The position numbers and the translations under genes are program-made. This document shows, one piece after another, positions 24,957 through 32,828 of a stretch of DNA of 64,000 nucleotides. A model generated the notes under the pieces. That model ran no database searches. It had not been told where the DNA came from and saw only the letters and a program-made list of their open reading frames with translations. The DNA is taken from positions 248,001-312,000 of the forward strand of contig NZ_JAGGKE010000001.1 of NCBI RefSeq assembly GCF_017873555.1, read 5' to 3'. Origin of the DNA: Halorubrum trapanicum. Lineage in GTDB: Archaea; Halobacteriota; Halobacteria; Halobacteriales; Haloferacaceae. Every line of letters starts with the position of its first letter. Positions within the stretch are counted from its first letter, which is position 1.

Positions 24957-26744
24957 ATGGTCGACGGTCTCGACGCGGACGCCTACGACGCGCTCGTCAC
25001 CGCCGCGGAGACGTATCGCGCGGCGCTCGTCGTCAGGCTGGCGGGCGAGGCCGGACTCCGAACCGAGGAGATCACCCGCGTCGCCCCGCGACACCTGCGC
25101 GAGGCGGAGTCGGTCGCGAGCGCTCGGATCCTCGCGGTGCCCGCGACCGACGGCGACGAAAGCGCGGGCGCGGAGTCGACCCTGTCCGGGGCGGAATCGA
25201 TCGACAGAGAGACCGTCGTACCGGCCTCTCTGGCCGCCGGTCTCGACCGATACGCGACGAGCGAGGGTCTCGGCGACGACGACCCGTACGTCGACGTCTC
25301 TCCCCGCCGGGTCCAGATGATCGTGAGCGAGACGGCGGCGCGGGCGGCCGGTCTCACCGACGCCGCGCTCGACGAGCGGGTCACGCCCAGCGTCCTCCGG
25401 AAGACGTTCGCTCGCCGGATGCTCGTCGAGCGCGGCGTCGACCCGCGGGCGGTCCGCGACGCGGGCGGCTGGGAGTCGCTCGGCACGCTCGACGGCTACC
25501 TCGATCCGCTCGACGGGGAGGCGCTCGCGGCCGCGATAGCCGGTGAGGAAGACGCCGAGGGCGCGCCGGCGGAGCGGACCGGAACGACCGTCTTACCGGG
25601 GTTCGAGGCGCTCGCGGAACCCGGGTCGGCGGATCCCGTCACGGCGGTTCCCGCGGGCTTAATCGAGACCGACCGCTGGGCCGAGGCCTGGGTCGTCCGC
25701 CGGGCGGTCGGAGGCGAGCGGGCCGACGTGGCCGCGACCGCGGGCGTCGACCGAGAGACCCTCGCGGACCGGGGCGCGACCGCCGAGGGACCGTGGTCGG
25801 CCGCGATAGCGGACCGCACGCCGGCCGCGATCGACGGTAGCCAAGCGACGGGGGGGCGGCCGGCGGTCGCGGTGCCGGCGGTCTACGAGGGCGTCGTTCA
25901 CGGGGCGCTCTGCGTCGTCGCGGCGGACGACGATCCGGCGGACGAGACCGAGCGGCGGGCGCTCGCCGCCCTCGGCCGGTGTCTCGGGCGGGCGATCACC
26001 GCGGACCGGTGGCGGGAGCTGCTCCACTCGGACGCGGTCACCGAAGTCGAGTTCCACACGACCGACGAGGGGGCGTTCCTCGCCCGCGCGAGCGAGCGAC
26101 TTGGCTGCCGGATCGAGCTGGCGTCGACCGTCGACGTCGACGACGACGTCTCCCGCGCGTACCTCTCCGTGGAGGGCGCCCGCCCGCAGGACTTCGCGGC
26201 CGTCGTCGAGGCGTCGACTGGCGTCTCCGACTTCCGGGTGATCGAGACGCGGGAGGACGGCTGTTCGGCGTCGCTCCGCCTCGCGGGCGGGTCGCTGGTG
26301 CGGGCGCTCGTCGACCACGGGGCGACGGTCCGCGACGCGTCCGCCGCCGACGGCCGGGTCCGCGTCGTCGCCGACTTCCCCGAGGGAACGAACGTCAGGC
26401 CCGTCGCCGACGGCCTCCGTGACCGCTTCGCTGATGTCCGACTCGCCAGCAAGGAGTCCGTCGCGCGCTCGCCGCGCGCGGAGTCGTCGCTGCGGGACGG
26501 GATCGCCGACCGGTTCACGGATCGCCAGTGGGCCGCGCTGTCCGCGGCGTACCACGGCGGCTACTTCGACTGGCCGCGCGGGAGCACCGCCGAGGAGGTC
26601 GCCGACGCGATGGGCGTCTCGTCGCCGACGTTCCACAACCACCTCCGAAAGGCCCAGCGCGCCCTGCTCGACGGCGTCTTCGAAGACGGCGGGGAGCGGT
26701 CGGTCCGGGAGGGCGAGGAGCGCGCGGTCCGCACCGACGGGTGA
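24957..26744 (+). CDS. Bat-type transcription regulator with N-terminal tyrosine-recombinase-like domain
   Basis: A 595-residue three-part regulator. Residues 1-190 resemble the catalytic domain of tyrosine recombinases: Arg35 in GLRTEEITRV, LRKTFARRML (Arg148), GGW and Tyr181. The box II His is Ser145, so it is probably inactive and used for DNA binding. Residues about 225-350 look like a GAF sensor; 355-505 are the Bat-associated domain; 519-572 are a bacterioopsin-activator HTH_10 (DWPRGSTAEEVADAMGVSSPTFHNHL). It lies between two acetyl-CoA synthetase genes and just behind the twin inverted repeats, so it probably controls them and itself. The effector is unknown. Confidence 0.85.
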   Translation: MVDGLDADAYDALVTAAETYRAALVVRLAGEAGLRTEEITRVAPRHLREAESVASARILAVPATDGDESAGAESTLSGAESIDRETVVPASLAAGLDRYATSEGLGDDDPYVDVSPRRVQMIVSETAARAAGLTDAALDERVTPSVLRKTFARRMLVERGVDPRAVRDAGGWESLGTLDGYLDPLDGEALAAAIAGEEDAEGAPAERTGTTVLPGFEALAEPGSADPVTAVPAGLIETDRWAEAWVVRRAVGGERADVAATAGVDRETLADRGATAEGPWSAAIADRTPAAIDGSQATGGRPAVAVPAVYEGVVHGALCVVAADDDPADETERRALAALGRCLGRAITADRWRELLHSDAVTEVEFHTTDEGAFLARASERLGCRIELASTVDVDDDVSRAYLSVEGARPQDFAAVVEASTGVSDFRVIETREDGCSASLRLAGGSLVRALVDHGATVRDASAADGRVRVVADFPEGTNVRPVADGLRDRFADVRLASKESVARSPRAESSLRDGIADRFTDRQWAALSAAYHGGYFDWPRGSTAEEVADAMGVSSPTFHNHLRKAQRALLDGVFEDGGERSVREGEERAVRTDG

Positions 26745-26777
26745 ACGCGGCGAGCCGGCCGGAGCGCCGACAGTCTA

Positions 26778-26840
26778 TCACGATTTTTCGTATTTAGCGT
26801 GAGCGTTTATATGCCGATATCGGTTGGGTACGACCGTACC
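26778..26840 (+). promoter_or_regulatory. Promoter region of acs2 with inverted repeats
   Basis: TTTATAT (26806-26812) lies 29-35 bases before the ATG at 26841. TCACG (26778-26782) and CGTGA (26798-26802) form an inverted repeat upstream. CCGATATCGG (26814-26823) and GGTACG-AC-CGTACC-like palindrome (26827-26840) lie between box and start codon. These differ from the GTTTCGG sites, so a separate regulator could act here. Confidence 0.5.
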
Positions 26841-28835
26841 ATGACAGAGGGAGACGGCCAACTGGAAGCGAGACTCGCGGAACAGGAGGTATTCGAGCCG
26901 TCGGAGTCGTTCGTCGAGCAGGCGAACGTCTCCGACCCGGAGATATACGAGGAGTTCGAGGAGAACTGGCCCGAGTGCTGGGAGGCGGCCGCCGACCTGC
27001 TGGAGTGGGAAACAGATTACGACCAGGTGCTCGACGACGGCAACCCGCCCTTCTACGAGTGGTTCACGGGCGGCGAGCTGAACGCGTCGGCGAACTGTCT
27101 CGACCGACACCTCGACGAGCGCGGCGACGAGGCCGCGATCGAGTGGGTCGGCGAGCCGGTCGACGAGGACGACCGCACGTACACGTACGAGGAGCTCCAC
27201 CGCGAGGTGAACGAGTTCGCGGCCGCCCTTCGGGAGCGGGGCGTCGAGGAAGACGACGTCGTGACGATGTACATGCCGATGATCCCGGAGCTGCCGATCG
27301 CGATGCTGGCCTGCGCGCGCATCGGCGCGCCCCACAGCGTCGTGTTCGCCGGGTTCTCGGCCGACGCGCTCGCGACGCGGATGAACTCCGCGGACTCCGA
27401 GTACCTCGTCACCTGCGACGGCTACTACCGCCGCGGCGACCCGCTCGACCACCTCGACAAGGCGAACGAGGGGCTCGCGGGCGTCGAGCACGACACGACC
27501 ACGGTCGTCGTCGACCGGCTCGGGCCGAACGGCGACGACTTCGGTCACGAACTCGGCGACGACCAGATCGACTACGGCGACCTCGTGGCCGAACACGAGG
27601 GCGCCGAGGTCGAGCCGGTCACGCGCGACGCCGAGGACATGCTGTTCCTGATGTACACCTCGGGGACGACCGGGAAGCCGAAGGGCGTGAAACACACGAC
27701 CGGCGGCTACCTCTCGTGGGTGTCGTGGACCTCACAGTCGGTCCTCGACATCAAGCCGGATGACACGTACTTCTGTTCGGCCGACATCGGCTGGATCACG
27801 GGGCACTCCTACATCGTCTACGGCCCGCTCGCGCTCGGCACCACGACGATGATGTACGAGGGAACCCCGGATCACCCGGAGCGCGACCGCCTCTGGGAGA
27901 TCGTCGAGGAGCACGAGGCGACCCAGCTGTACACGGCGCCGACCGCGATCCGGGCGTTCATGAAGTGGGGGTCGAAGTTCCCGGACCGCCACGACCTCTC
28001 CTCGCTGCGGCTGCTCGGCACGGTCGGCGAGCCGATCAACCCGCGCGCGTGGAAGTGGTACTACCAGCACATCGGCGACGAGGAGTGTCCCGTCGTCGAC
28101 ACGTGGTGGCAGACCGAGACCGGCGGGATGATGGTGACCACGCTGCCCGGGGTGAAGGACATGAAACCCGGAGCGGCCGGACCGCCGCTGCCGGGACTCG
28201 ACGTCCAGATCCTCGACACGCTCGGCGACGAGGTGGAGCCGGGGAAGGCGGGCTACCTCACGGTACAGAAGCCGTGGCCCGGCATGCTCCGGACGCTGTA
28301 CAACAACGACGAGCGCTACATCGAGGAGTACTGGGCGGAGTACTCCGACACCGACAGCGACGACCCCGACGACTGGGTGTACTTCCCGGAGGACGGGGCG
28401 AAGATCGACGAGGACGGCTACATCACCGTCCTCGGTCGCGTCGACGACGTGCTCAACGTCTCCGGCCACCGGCTGGGGACGATGGAGATCGAGTCGGCGA
28501 TCGTCGGGGTCGAGGGCGTCGCCGAGGCCGCCGTGGTCGGCGGTGACCACGACATCAAGGGTGAGGCGGTCTACGCGTACGTGACCACCGAAGACGGCTA
28601 CGAGGGCACCGACGAGCTCCGCGACGCGATCGTCGCGGGCGTCGAGGACGCCATCGGCCCGATCGCGCGGCCCGAGCAGGTCGTGTTCACCCCGGACCTG
28701 CCGAAGACTCGGTCCGGGAAGATCATGCGCCGCCTGCTCGAAAACATCGCCGACGGCGAGGAGCTCGGGAACACGAGCACGCTTCGGAACCCCGAGATCG
28801 TCGAGGAGATCCAACAGAAGGCCGACGCCGAGTAG
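26841..28835 (+). CDS. acs: Acetyl-CoA synthetase paralogue 2 (AMP-forming)
   Basis: Converts acetate, ATP and CoA to acetyl-CoA. 664 residues in standard layout: ATP loop YTSGTTGKPKG, pocket motif VDTWWQTETGG, hinge DDVLNVSGHRLGTME, loop DIKGEAVYAYV, and acetylation-target Lys627 in PKTRSGKIMRR. All canonical Acs motifs are kept, so it is the better candidate for true acetate activation than paralogue 1. ATG 26841 was chosen over an upstream GTG (26799), which would include the TATA box. It is followed by the symporter pair. Confidence 0.94.
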   Translation: MTEGDGQLEARLAEQEVFEPSESFVEQANVSDPEIYEEFEENWPECWEAAADLLEWETDYDQVLDDGNPPFYEWFTGGELNASANCLDRHLDERGDEAAIEWVGEPVDEDDRTYTYEELHREVNEFAAALRERGVEEDDVVTMYMPMIPELPIAMLACARIGAPHSVVFAGFSADALATRMNSADSEYLVTCDGYYRRGDPLDHLDKANEGLAGVEHDTTTVVVDRLGPNGDDFGHELGDDQIDYGDLVAEHEGAEVEPVTRDAEDMLFLMYTSGTTGKPKGVKHTTGGYLSWVSWTSQSVLDIKPDDTYFCSADIGWITGHSYIVYGPLALGTTTMMYEGTPDHPERDRLWEIVEEHEATQLYTAPTAIRAFMKWGSKFPDRHDLSSLRLLGTVGEPINPRAWKWYYQHIGDEECPVVDTWWQTETGGMMVTTLPGVKDMKPGAAGPPLPGLDVQILDTLGDEVEPGKAGYLTVQKPWPGMLRTLYNNDERYIEEYWAEYSDTDSDDPDDWVYFPEDGAKIDEDGYITVLGRVDDVLNVSGHRLGTMEIESAIVGVEGVAEAAVVGGDHDIKGEAVYAYVTTEDGYEGTDELRDAIVAGVEDAIGPIARPEQVVFTPDLPKTRSGKIMRRLLENIADGEELGNTSTLRNPEIVEEIQQKADAE

Positions 28836-28941
28836 CGCTCGGCGAACCGTTTTCGATCCGTTCCACTCACGACCACGACGGACGACACGACGACAAACAT
28901 CACGAAAATACCACACAAACGAACCCGACACACACCAAAAC
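28836..28941 (+). promoter_or_regulatory. C/A-rich, G-poor leader before the symporter operon
   Basis: The last ~75 bases before the DUF4212 start are almost free of T and poor in G (for example CAAACATCACGAAAATACC), so any mRNA leader would be unstructured. AT-rich boxes GTTTTCGAT (28849-28857) and GAAAATA (28912-28918) could serve as promoters. No hairpin terminator for acs2 is apparent, so read-through is possible. Confidence 0.4.
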
Positions 28942-29421
28942 ATGACAGATAATACCTCACGCGAACGAGACGACGCGGCAACCGATGGTGGGCGCGCACC
29001 TAACGACGCGGCCACTGACGGTGGGCGCGCAACTGACGACGCGGCCACTGACGGCGGCGTCGCCTCCACGGGAGCCGCACAGGCGCACAACGACACCGAC
29101 TACCTCGGAGCGGAGGTGAACATCCTGAATCCGAGCACGCCGTACATGCGCGACCACCTCCGTATCGTCTGGACGGGGTTCGCCATCTGGGTGCTCGCGG
29201 TGTGGGGACCGGTTACCCTGACACGACTGGCGACCGAGCCGATGACGCAGACGATGCCGGTCTTGGGCTTCCCGCTCCACTACTTCCTCGTCGCGTTCGG
29301 CGCGCCGACCAGCGCGCTGATCTTAGCGTTCTGGTACTCGCGAAAGCGGGACGCGCTCGACGACAAGTACGGCATCGAGCACACTGACGTCGCCGCAACC
29401 GACGGAGGGGTCGACGAATGA
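28942..29421 (+). CDS. DUF4212 small subunit of a sodium:solute symporter
   Basis: A 159-residue protein with a repeat-rich acidic N-terminus (about 1-50) and two membrane helices (about 73-92 and 108-133), joined by a short loop. The region YMRDHLRIVWTGFAIWVLAVW is typical of DUF4212, the putative small partner of VC_2705-type symporters. Its stop overlaps the large-subunit start by four bases (ATGA). The N-terminus carries three 11-residue repeats also found at the end of the large subunit. Probably needed for assembly or function of the transporter. Confidence 0.9.
   Translation: MTDNTSRERDDAATDGGRAPNDAATDGGRATDDAATDGGVASTGAAQAHNDTDYLGAEVNILNPSTPYMRDHLRIVWTGFAIWVLAVWGPVTLTRLATEPMTQTMPVLGFPLHYFLVAFGAPTSALILAFWYSRKRDALDDKYGIEHTDVAATDGGVDE
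28966..29064 (+). repeat. Three 33-bp repeats coding 11-residue acidic units
   Basis: Units DDAATDGGRAP, NDAATDGGRAT and DDAATDGGVAS follow one another without gaps at residues 9-41 of the DUF4212 protein. The same type of unit ends the symporter coded by the next gene. Confidence 0.85.
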
Positions 29422-31217
29422 CGGGCGCGTCGCTCCTCCTACAGAGCGACCTCCTTCCGGAGGCCCTCGACATCTCGTTCAAGCTCGGACCGTCGATCCT
29501 CGTGATCGGGATGCTGGGGCTGTTCCTCACGATCGGCTTCGTCTTCCGCGTGGCCGACACCGAGAACATGTGGGTCGCCGGCCGGTCCATCGGGAACGTC
29601 GAGAACGGAATGGCGATCGGGGCGAACTGGATGTCGGCCGCGTCGTACCTCGGCATGGCGGCGTCCATCGCGCTCGCGGGGTTCTACGGGCTGGTGTACG
29701 TCGTCGGCTGGACGACGGGGTACTTCATCCTGCTCATCTTCCTCGCCGCGCAGCTGCGCCGGTTCGGGAAGTACACGGCGCCGGACTTCGTCGGCGACCG
29801 ATTCAACTCCGACACCGCGCGCGCCATCGCGGCGGTGACGACGTTCCTCATCGGCTTCGTCTACGCCATCGGGCAGGCGAAGGGGATGGCGCTCGTCGGC
29901 CTGTACATCTTCGGTAACTACGGGGGCCTCATCCCCGGTCTCGACGGGTATCAGGTGATGGTCGTCGCGATGATGGTCGTCACCGTCGCCTACCTGACGC
30001 TGTCCGGGATGCTGGGCGCCACGAAGAACCAGGCGGTCCAGTACGTCATCCTCATCTTAGCGTTCGTCGTCGGGCTGTTCGTCGTCGGCTACACCAACGG
30101 CTACTCGACGGTGCTGCCGCAGCTCGAGTACGGCGCGCTGATCAGTCAGCTCGGCAGCGAGTTCTCCGAGCCGTTCGCCTCGTCGAGCTACTACCTCTGG
30201 GTCGCGACGACGTTCTCGCTCATCGTCGGCACCTGCGGGCTCCCGCACGTGCTCGTCCGGTTCTACACGGTCGAGAGCGAGCGGACGGCCCGCTGGTCGA
30301 CGGTCTGGGGGCTGTTCTTCATCTGTATCCTCTACTGGAGCGCCCCGGCGTTCGCGGCGTTCGGCACCGACCTCTACTCGCAGAACATCGGCGCGACGTA
30401 CGGTGACCCCGGCATGACGAGCGCGGCGAGCGAGGTCATCGTCGTGCTGGCGACGCAGCTGTCCGGGCTTCCGGAGTGGTTCGTCGGTATCGTCGCGGCG
30501 GGCGGTATCGCCGCGGCCATCGCGACGGTCGCCGGGCTGTTCATCGCCGGGTCCTCGGCGATCAGCCACGACATCTACACGAACATCATCAACGAGGACG
30601 CGACGCAGCGACAGCAGATCCTTGTCGGCCGCCTCTCGATCGTCGCGCTGGGCGCGCTGACCACGCTGGCCGCGCTCAATCCCGCGTCCTCGATCGCGGC
30701 GCTCGTCGGCTACGCGTTCTCGCTCGCCGGCTCCGTCCTGTTCCCGATGTTCTTCCTCGGCATGTGGTGGGAGAACGCCAACCGACAGGGCGCGCTCGCC
30801 GGCATGACGACCGGGCTGACGCTCTGGTCGATCCCGATGATCAACCAGATCGTCCCGACGTACATCGGGTCGCTCGAGGCGCCGCTGTCGGCGGGGCTGG
30901 CGCAGTGGATGCCCGCCATCGGCTCGGCGCTCATCACGCTCCCGATCGTGTTCGTGGTCACCATCGTCGTCTCGATGGCGACCGACGAGCCGTCGCTGGA
31001 GACGAAGCGGATCGTCCGGCAGTGTCACAGCCCCGAGCCGATGGGGCAGCAGGAGACCGCCGAGGACGTCGTCGCCGCTGACGGCGGCGAAGACGTTGCG
31101 ACCGATGGCGGCCGCGCAGTGGACGATGCGGGCGCCGACGGGAACCGCGCAGTGGACGACGCGGGCGCCGACGGGGACCGCGCAGCGGACGACGCGACCA
31201 CGGAGGAGGAGCGATAA
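29418..31217 (+). CDS. Sodium:solute symporter, VC_2705-like large subunit
   Basis: A 599-residue SSS-family transporter with about 13 membrane helices, probably driving uptake of acetate, pyruvate or a related short acid with sodium. Recognised by the core GRSIGNVENGMAIGANWMSA (helix 1-2), the region APDFVGDRFNSDTARAIA, and AGLFIAGSSAISHDIYTN in the sodium-site helix. After the last helix a cytoplasmic acidic tail (about 545-599) contains 11-residue repeats like those of the small subunit. Gene order (two acs genes upstream) supports acetate; substrate is not proven. Confidence 0.9.
   Translation: MTGASLLLQSDLLPEALDISFKLGPSILVIGMLGLFLTIGFVFRVADTENMWVAGRSIGNVENGMAIGANWMSAASYLGMAASIALAGFYGLVYVVGWTTGYFILLIFLAAQLRRFGKYTAPDFVGDRFNSDTARAIAAVTTFLIGFVYAIGQAKGMALVGLYIFGNYGGLIPGLDGYQVMVVAMMVVTVAYLTLSGMLGATKNQAVQYVILILAFVVGLFVVGYTNGYSTVLPQLEYGALISQLGSEFSEPFASSSYYLWVATTFSLIVGTCGLPHVLVRFYTVESERTARWSTVWGLFFICILYWSAPAFAAFGTDLYSQNIGATYGDPGMTSAASEVIVVLATQLSGLPEWFVGIVAAGGIAAAIATVAGLFIAGSSAISHDIYTNIINEDATQRQQILVGRLSIVALGALTTLAALNPASSIAALVGYAFSLAGSVLFPMFFLGMWWENANRQGALAGMTTGLTLWSIPMINQIVPTYIGSLEAPLSAGLAQWMPAIGSALITLPIVFVVTIVVSMATDEPSLETKRIVRQCHSPEPMGQQETAEDVVAADGGEDVATDGGRAVDDAGADGNRAVDDAGADGDRAADDATTEEER
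31113..31211 (+). repeat. 33-bp repeats in the symporter tail
   Basis: Three consecutive 33-base units encode RAVDDAGADGN, RAVDDAGADGD and a diverged RAADDATTEEE. They match in length and composition the DDAATDGGRA repeats at the N-terminus of the DUF4212 partner. Confidence 0.85.
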
Positions 31218-31678
31218 TGTACGACCGAATCCTCGTACCCACGGACGGAAGCGACGTCGCGGAGGCCGCCGTCGACCACGCGCTCGACCTCGCGGCGAAG
31301 TACGGAGCCGAGGTCCACGCGCTGTACGTGGTCGACATCGACTCCGTGAACTTCAGTCTCGGGACCGAACAGGTCGACCGGCTCAAGCAGGGTCGGTTCG
31401 ACGAGATGGACGAACTGAAAGATCAGGCGGACGAGGCGACCGGCGTGGTCGCCGAGCGCGGCGACGAACGCGGCGTCGACGTCGTCGAACACGTCTCGGG
31501 CGGTCGACCGCACAAGGTGATCGCCGACTACGCCGAGAACCACGACATCGACCTGATCGTGATGGGGAGTCACGGCCGCGCCGGCGTGCGTCGGGCGCTG
31601 CTCGGCAGCGTCACGGAGCGCACCCTGCGCTCGACGCACGTCCCCGTCCTCGTCGTCGACTACCTCGACGAGGACTGA
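31217..31678 (+). CDS. Universal stress protein (UspA family)
   Basis: A 153-residue single-domain Usp. Starts MYDRILVPTDGSDVAEAAVDHA and ends with the nucleotide-binding loop GSHGRAGVRRALLGSVTE, suggesting an ATP-binding form. Its ATG uses the last base of the symporter stop (TAATG), so it is translated with the transporter. Usp proteins are often coded beside transporters and may act as soluble regulatory partners. Confidence 0.92.
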   Translation: MYDRILVPTDGSDVAEAAVDHALDLAAKYGAEVHALYVVDIDSVNFSLGTEQVDRLKQGRFDEMDELKDQADEATGVVAERGDERGVDVVEHVSGGRPHKVIADYAENHDIDLIVMGSHGRAGVRRALLGSVTERTLRSTHVPVLVVDYLDED

Positions 31679-31784
31679 GCGCTCGACGGGTCGATCTCCT
31701 CGTCGACCGACGGATCGCTTCGTCGCGCGCCCGACGCCGCGCGATTCCGCAACACCGACGTAACCCCCCGCACACACTCACTTC

Positions 31785-32060
31785 ATGCCCGACACGGACG
31801 CCGCGGAGACGCCGGACGACGAGCCGACCGACCCGAGCGTCGCCGACCGCGCCCGGCACGTGCTCAGCGAGAACGGCACCGGGATGCTCCAGGACCTGCT
31901 GTTCGCGCTCGTCTGGGTGGGGATCGCGTCGTCGCTGTACAACGTCGCCTTCTCGACGGCCCCGCAGTGGGTGCTGTACATGTTCATGGCCGCGGGGATC
32001 CCGGCGTACTTCGGCTTCTTCATCTCGCTGGAGATGGCCAAGGAGCGCAGCGCGCGCTGA
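31785..32060 (+). CDS. Small two-span membrane protein
   Basis: A 91-residue protein with an acidic N-terminus (MPDTDAAETPDDEPTDPS) and two hydrophobic helices (about 42-60 and 65-84, VLYMFMAAGIPAYFGFFISLE). The leader just before the ATG is CA-rich and G-poor like that of the symporter operon. It lies 106 bases after the Usp gene and may belong to the same cluster. Function unknown. Confidence 0.72.
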   Translation: MPDTDAAETPDDEPTDPSVADRARHVLSENGTGMLQDLLFALVWVGIASSLYNVAFSTAPQWVLYMFMAAGIPAYFGFFISLEMAKERSAR

Positions 32061-32092
32061 CGGGCTTTTACGATCAGGTATCTCCCCGCCGC

Positions 32093-32749
32093 TCACCCGG
32101 CGAGGTCGCGAATGTCGGAGACGTCGAGCAGCCGCTCGCCCGGGTCCAGCGCGGCGCGGTACGTCGCGCGAGCGACGGTGTCGACGGAGAGGGGCCGCGC
32201 CTCGCCGAGCCGCGACGCGATGGGGCGCGCGCTCGCGACGAACCGAAGGACGCGGTCGGCGACGCCGGGGAGATGGGGCTGTCCCTCGCCGTACACCGGT
32301 CCCGGCCGGAGGGTGACGACGTCGAGGTCGAGGTCGGCGATAGACGCCTCGGCGCGGCGCTTAGCCGTCAGGTAGGCGTTCCGGATCCCCGGCGGCTTCG
32401 CGGCCGCGGAGAGGAAGACGAACGCGTCGACGCCGGCGCGCTCGGCCTCCAGCGCCGTGAGAACGGCCGCGTCGCCGTTGACGCGCTCGAAGGTGACGCC
32501 GTCGGTCGCCGCCTCGGTGAGCGTCCCGACGGAGTGGACCACGGCGTCGACGCCGTCGAGGCGGTCGCGCCACGCGTTCGGTCGGAACAGGTCGGCGCTC
32601 GTCCACGAGACGGAATCCACCCACGCCTCGTCGACCTCGGGGCGGCCGCTCCGCGAGACGCTGCGGACCTCGTGTCCGTCGCGAACGGCGAACCGACAGA
32701 CGTCGCGTCCGATGAAGCCGCTGCCGCCGACGACGAGGAGGGTCGACAT
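32093..32749 (-). CDS. NAD(P)-binding NDUFA9-like / epimerase-type protein
   Basis: A 218-residue short atypical SDR. The nucleotide motif is TLLVVGGSGFIGRDVCRFA (3-21), followed by VDAVVHSVGTLTE, FVFLSAAAKPPG, and a tyrosine-lysine pair (NAYLTAKRRAE). RPGPVYGEG is typical of the NDUFA9/YbjT-like group, which may act in quinone or complex I assembly or merely bind NAD(P). Convergent with the preceding membrane protein. Exact role unknown. Confidence 0.85.
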   Translation of the reverse strand: MSTLLVVGGSGFIGRDVCRFAVRDGHEVRSVSRSGRPEVDEAWVDSVSWTSADLFRPNAWRDRLDGVDAVVHSVGTLTEAATDGVTFERVNGDAAVLTALEAERAGVDAFVFLSAAAKPPGIRNAYLTAKRRAEASIADLDLDVVTLRPGPVYGEGQPHLPGVADRVLRFVASARPIASRLGEARPLSVDTVARATYRAALDPGERLLDVSDIRDLAG

Positions 32750-32828
32750 ACGCCGGCGTACGCGCCGGGCCGTCTTGGGGCTTCGGGACGGCGGCGGGAA
32801 GCGGACGGGAGCGGCGGTCGACTCCCGA

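Noticed and set aside
24957-25530. Integrase of a mobile element
   Set aside because: The recombinase-like domain lacks the box II His, is fused to a Bat regulator, and no attachment sites or phage genes lie around it.
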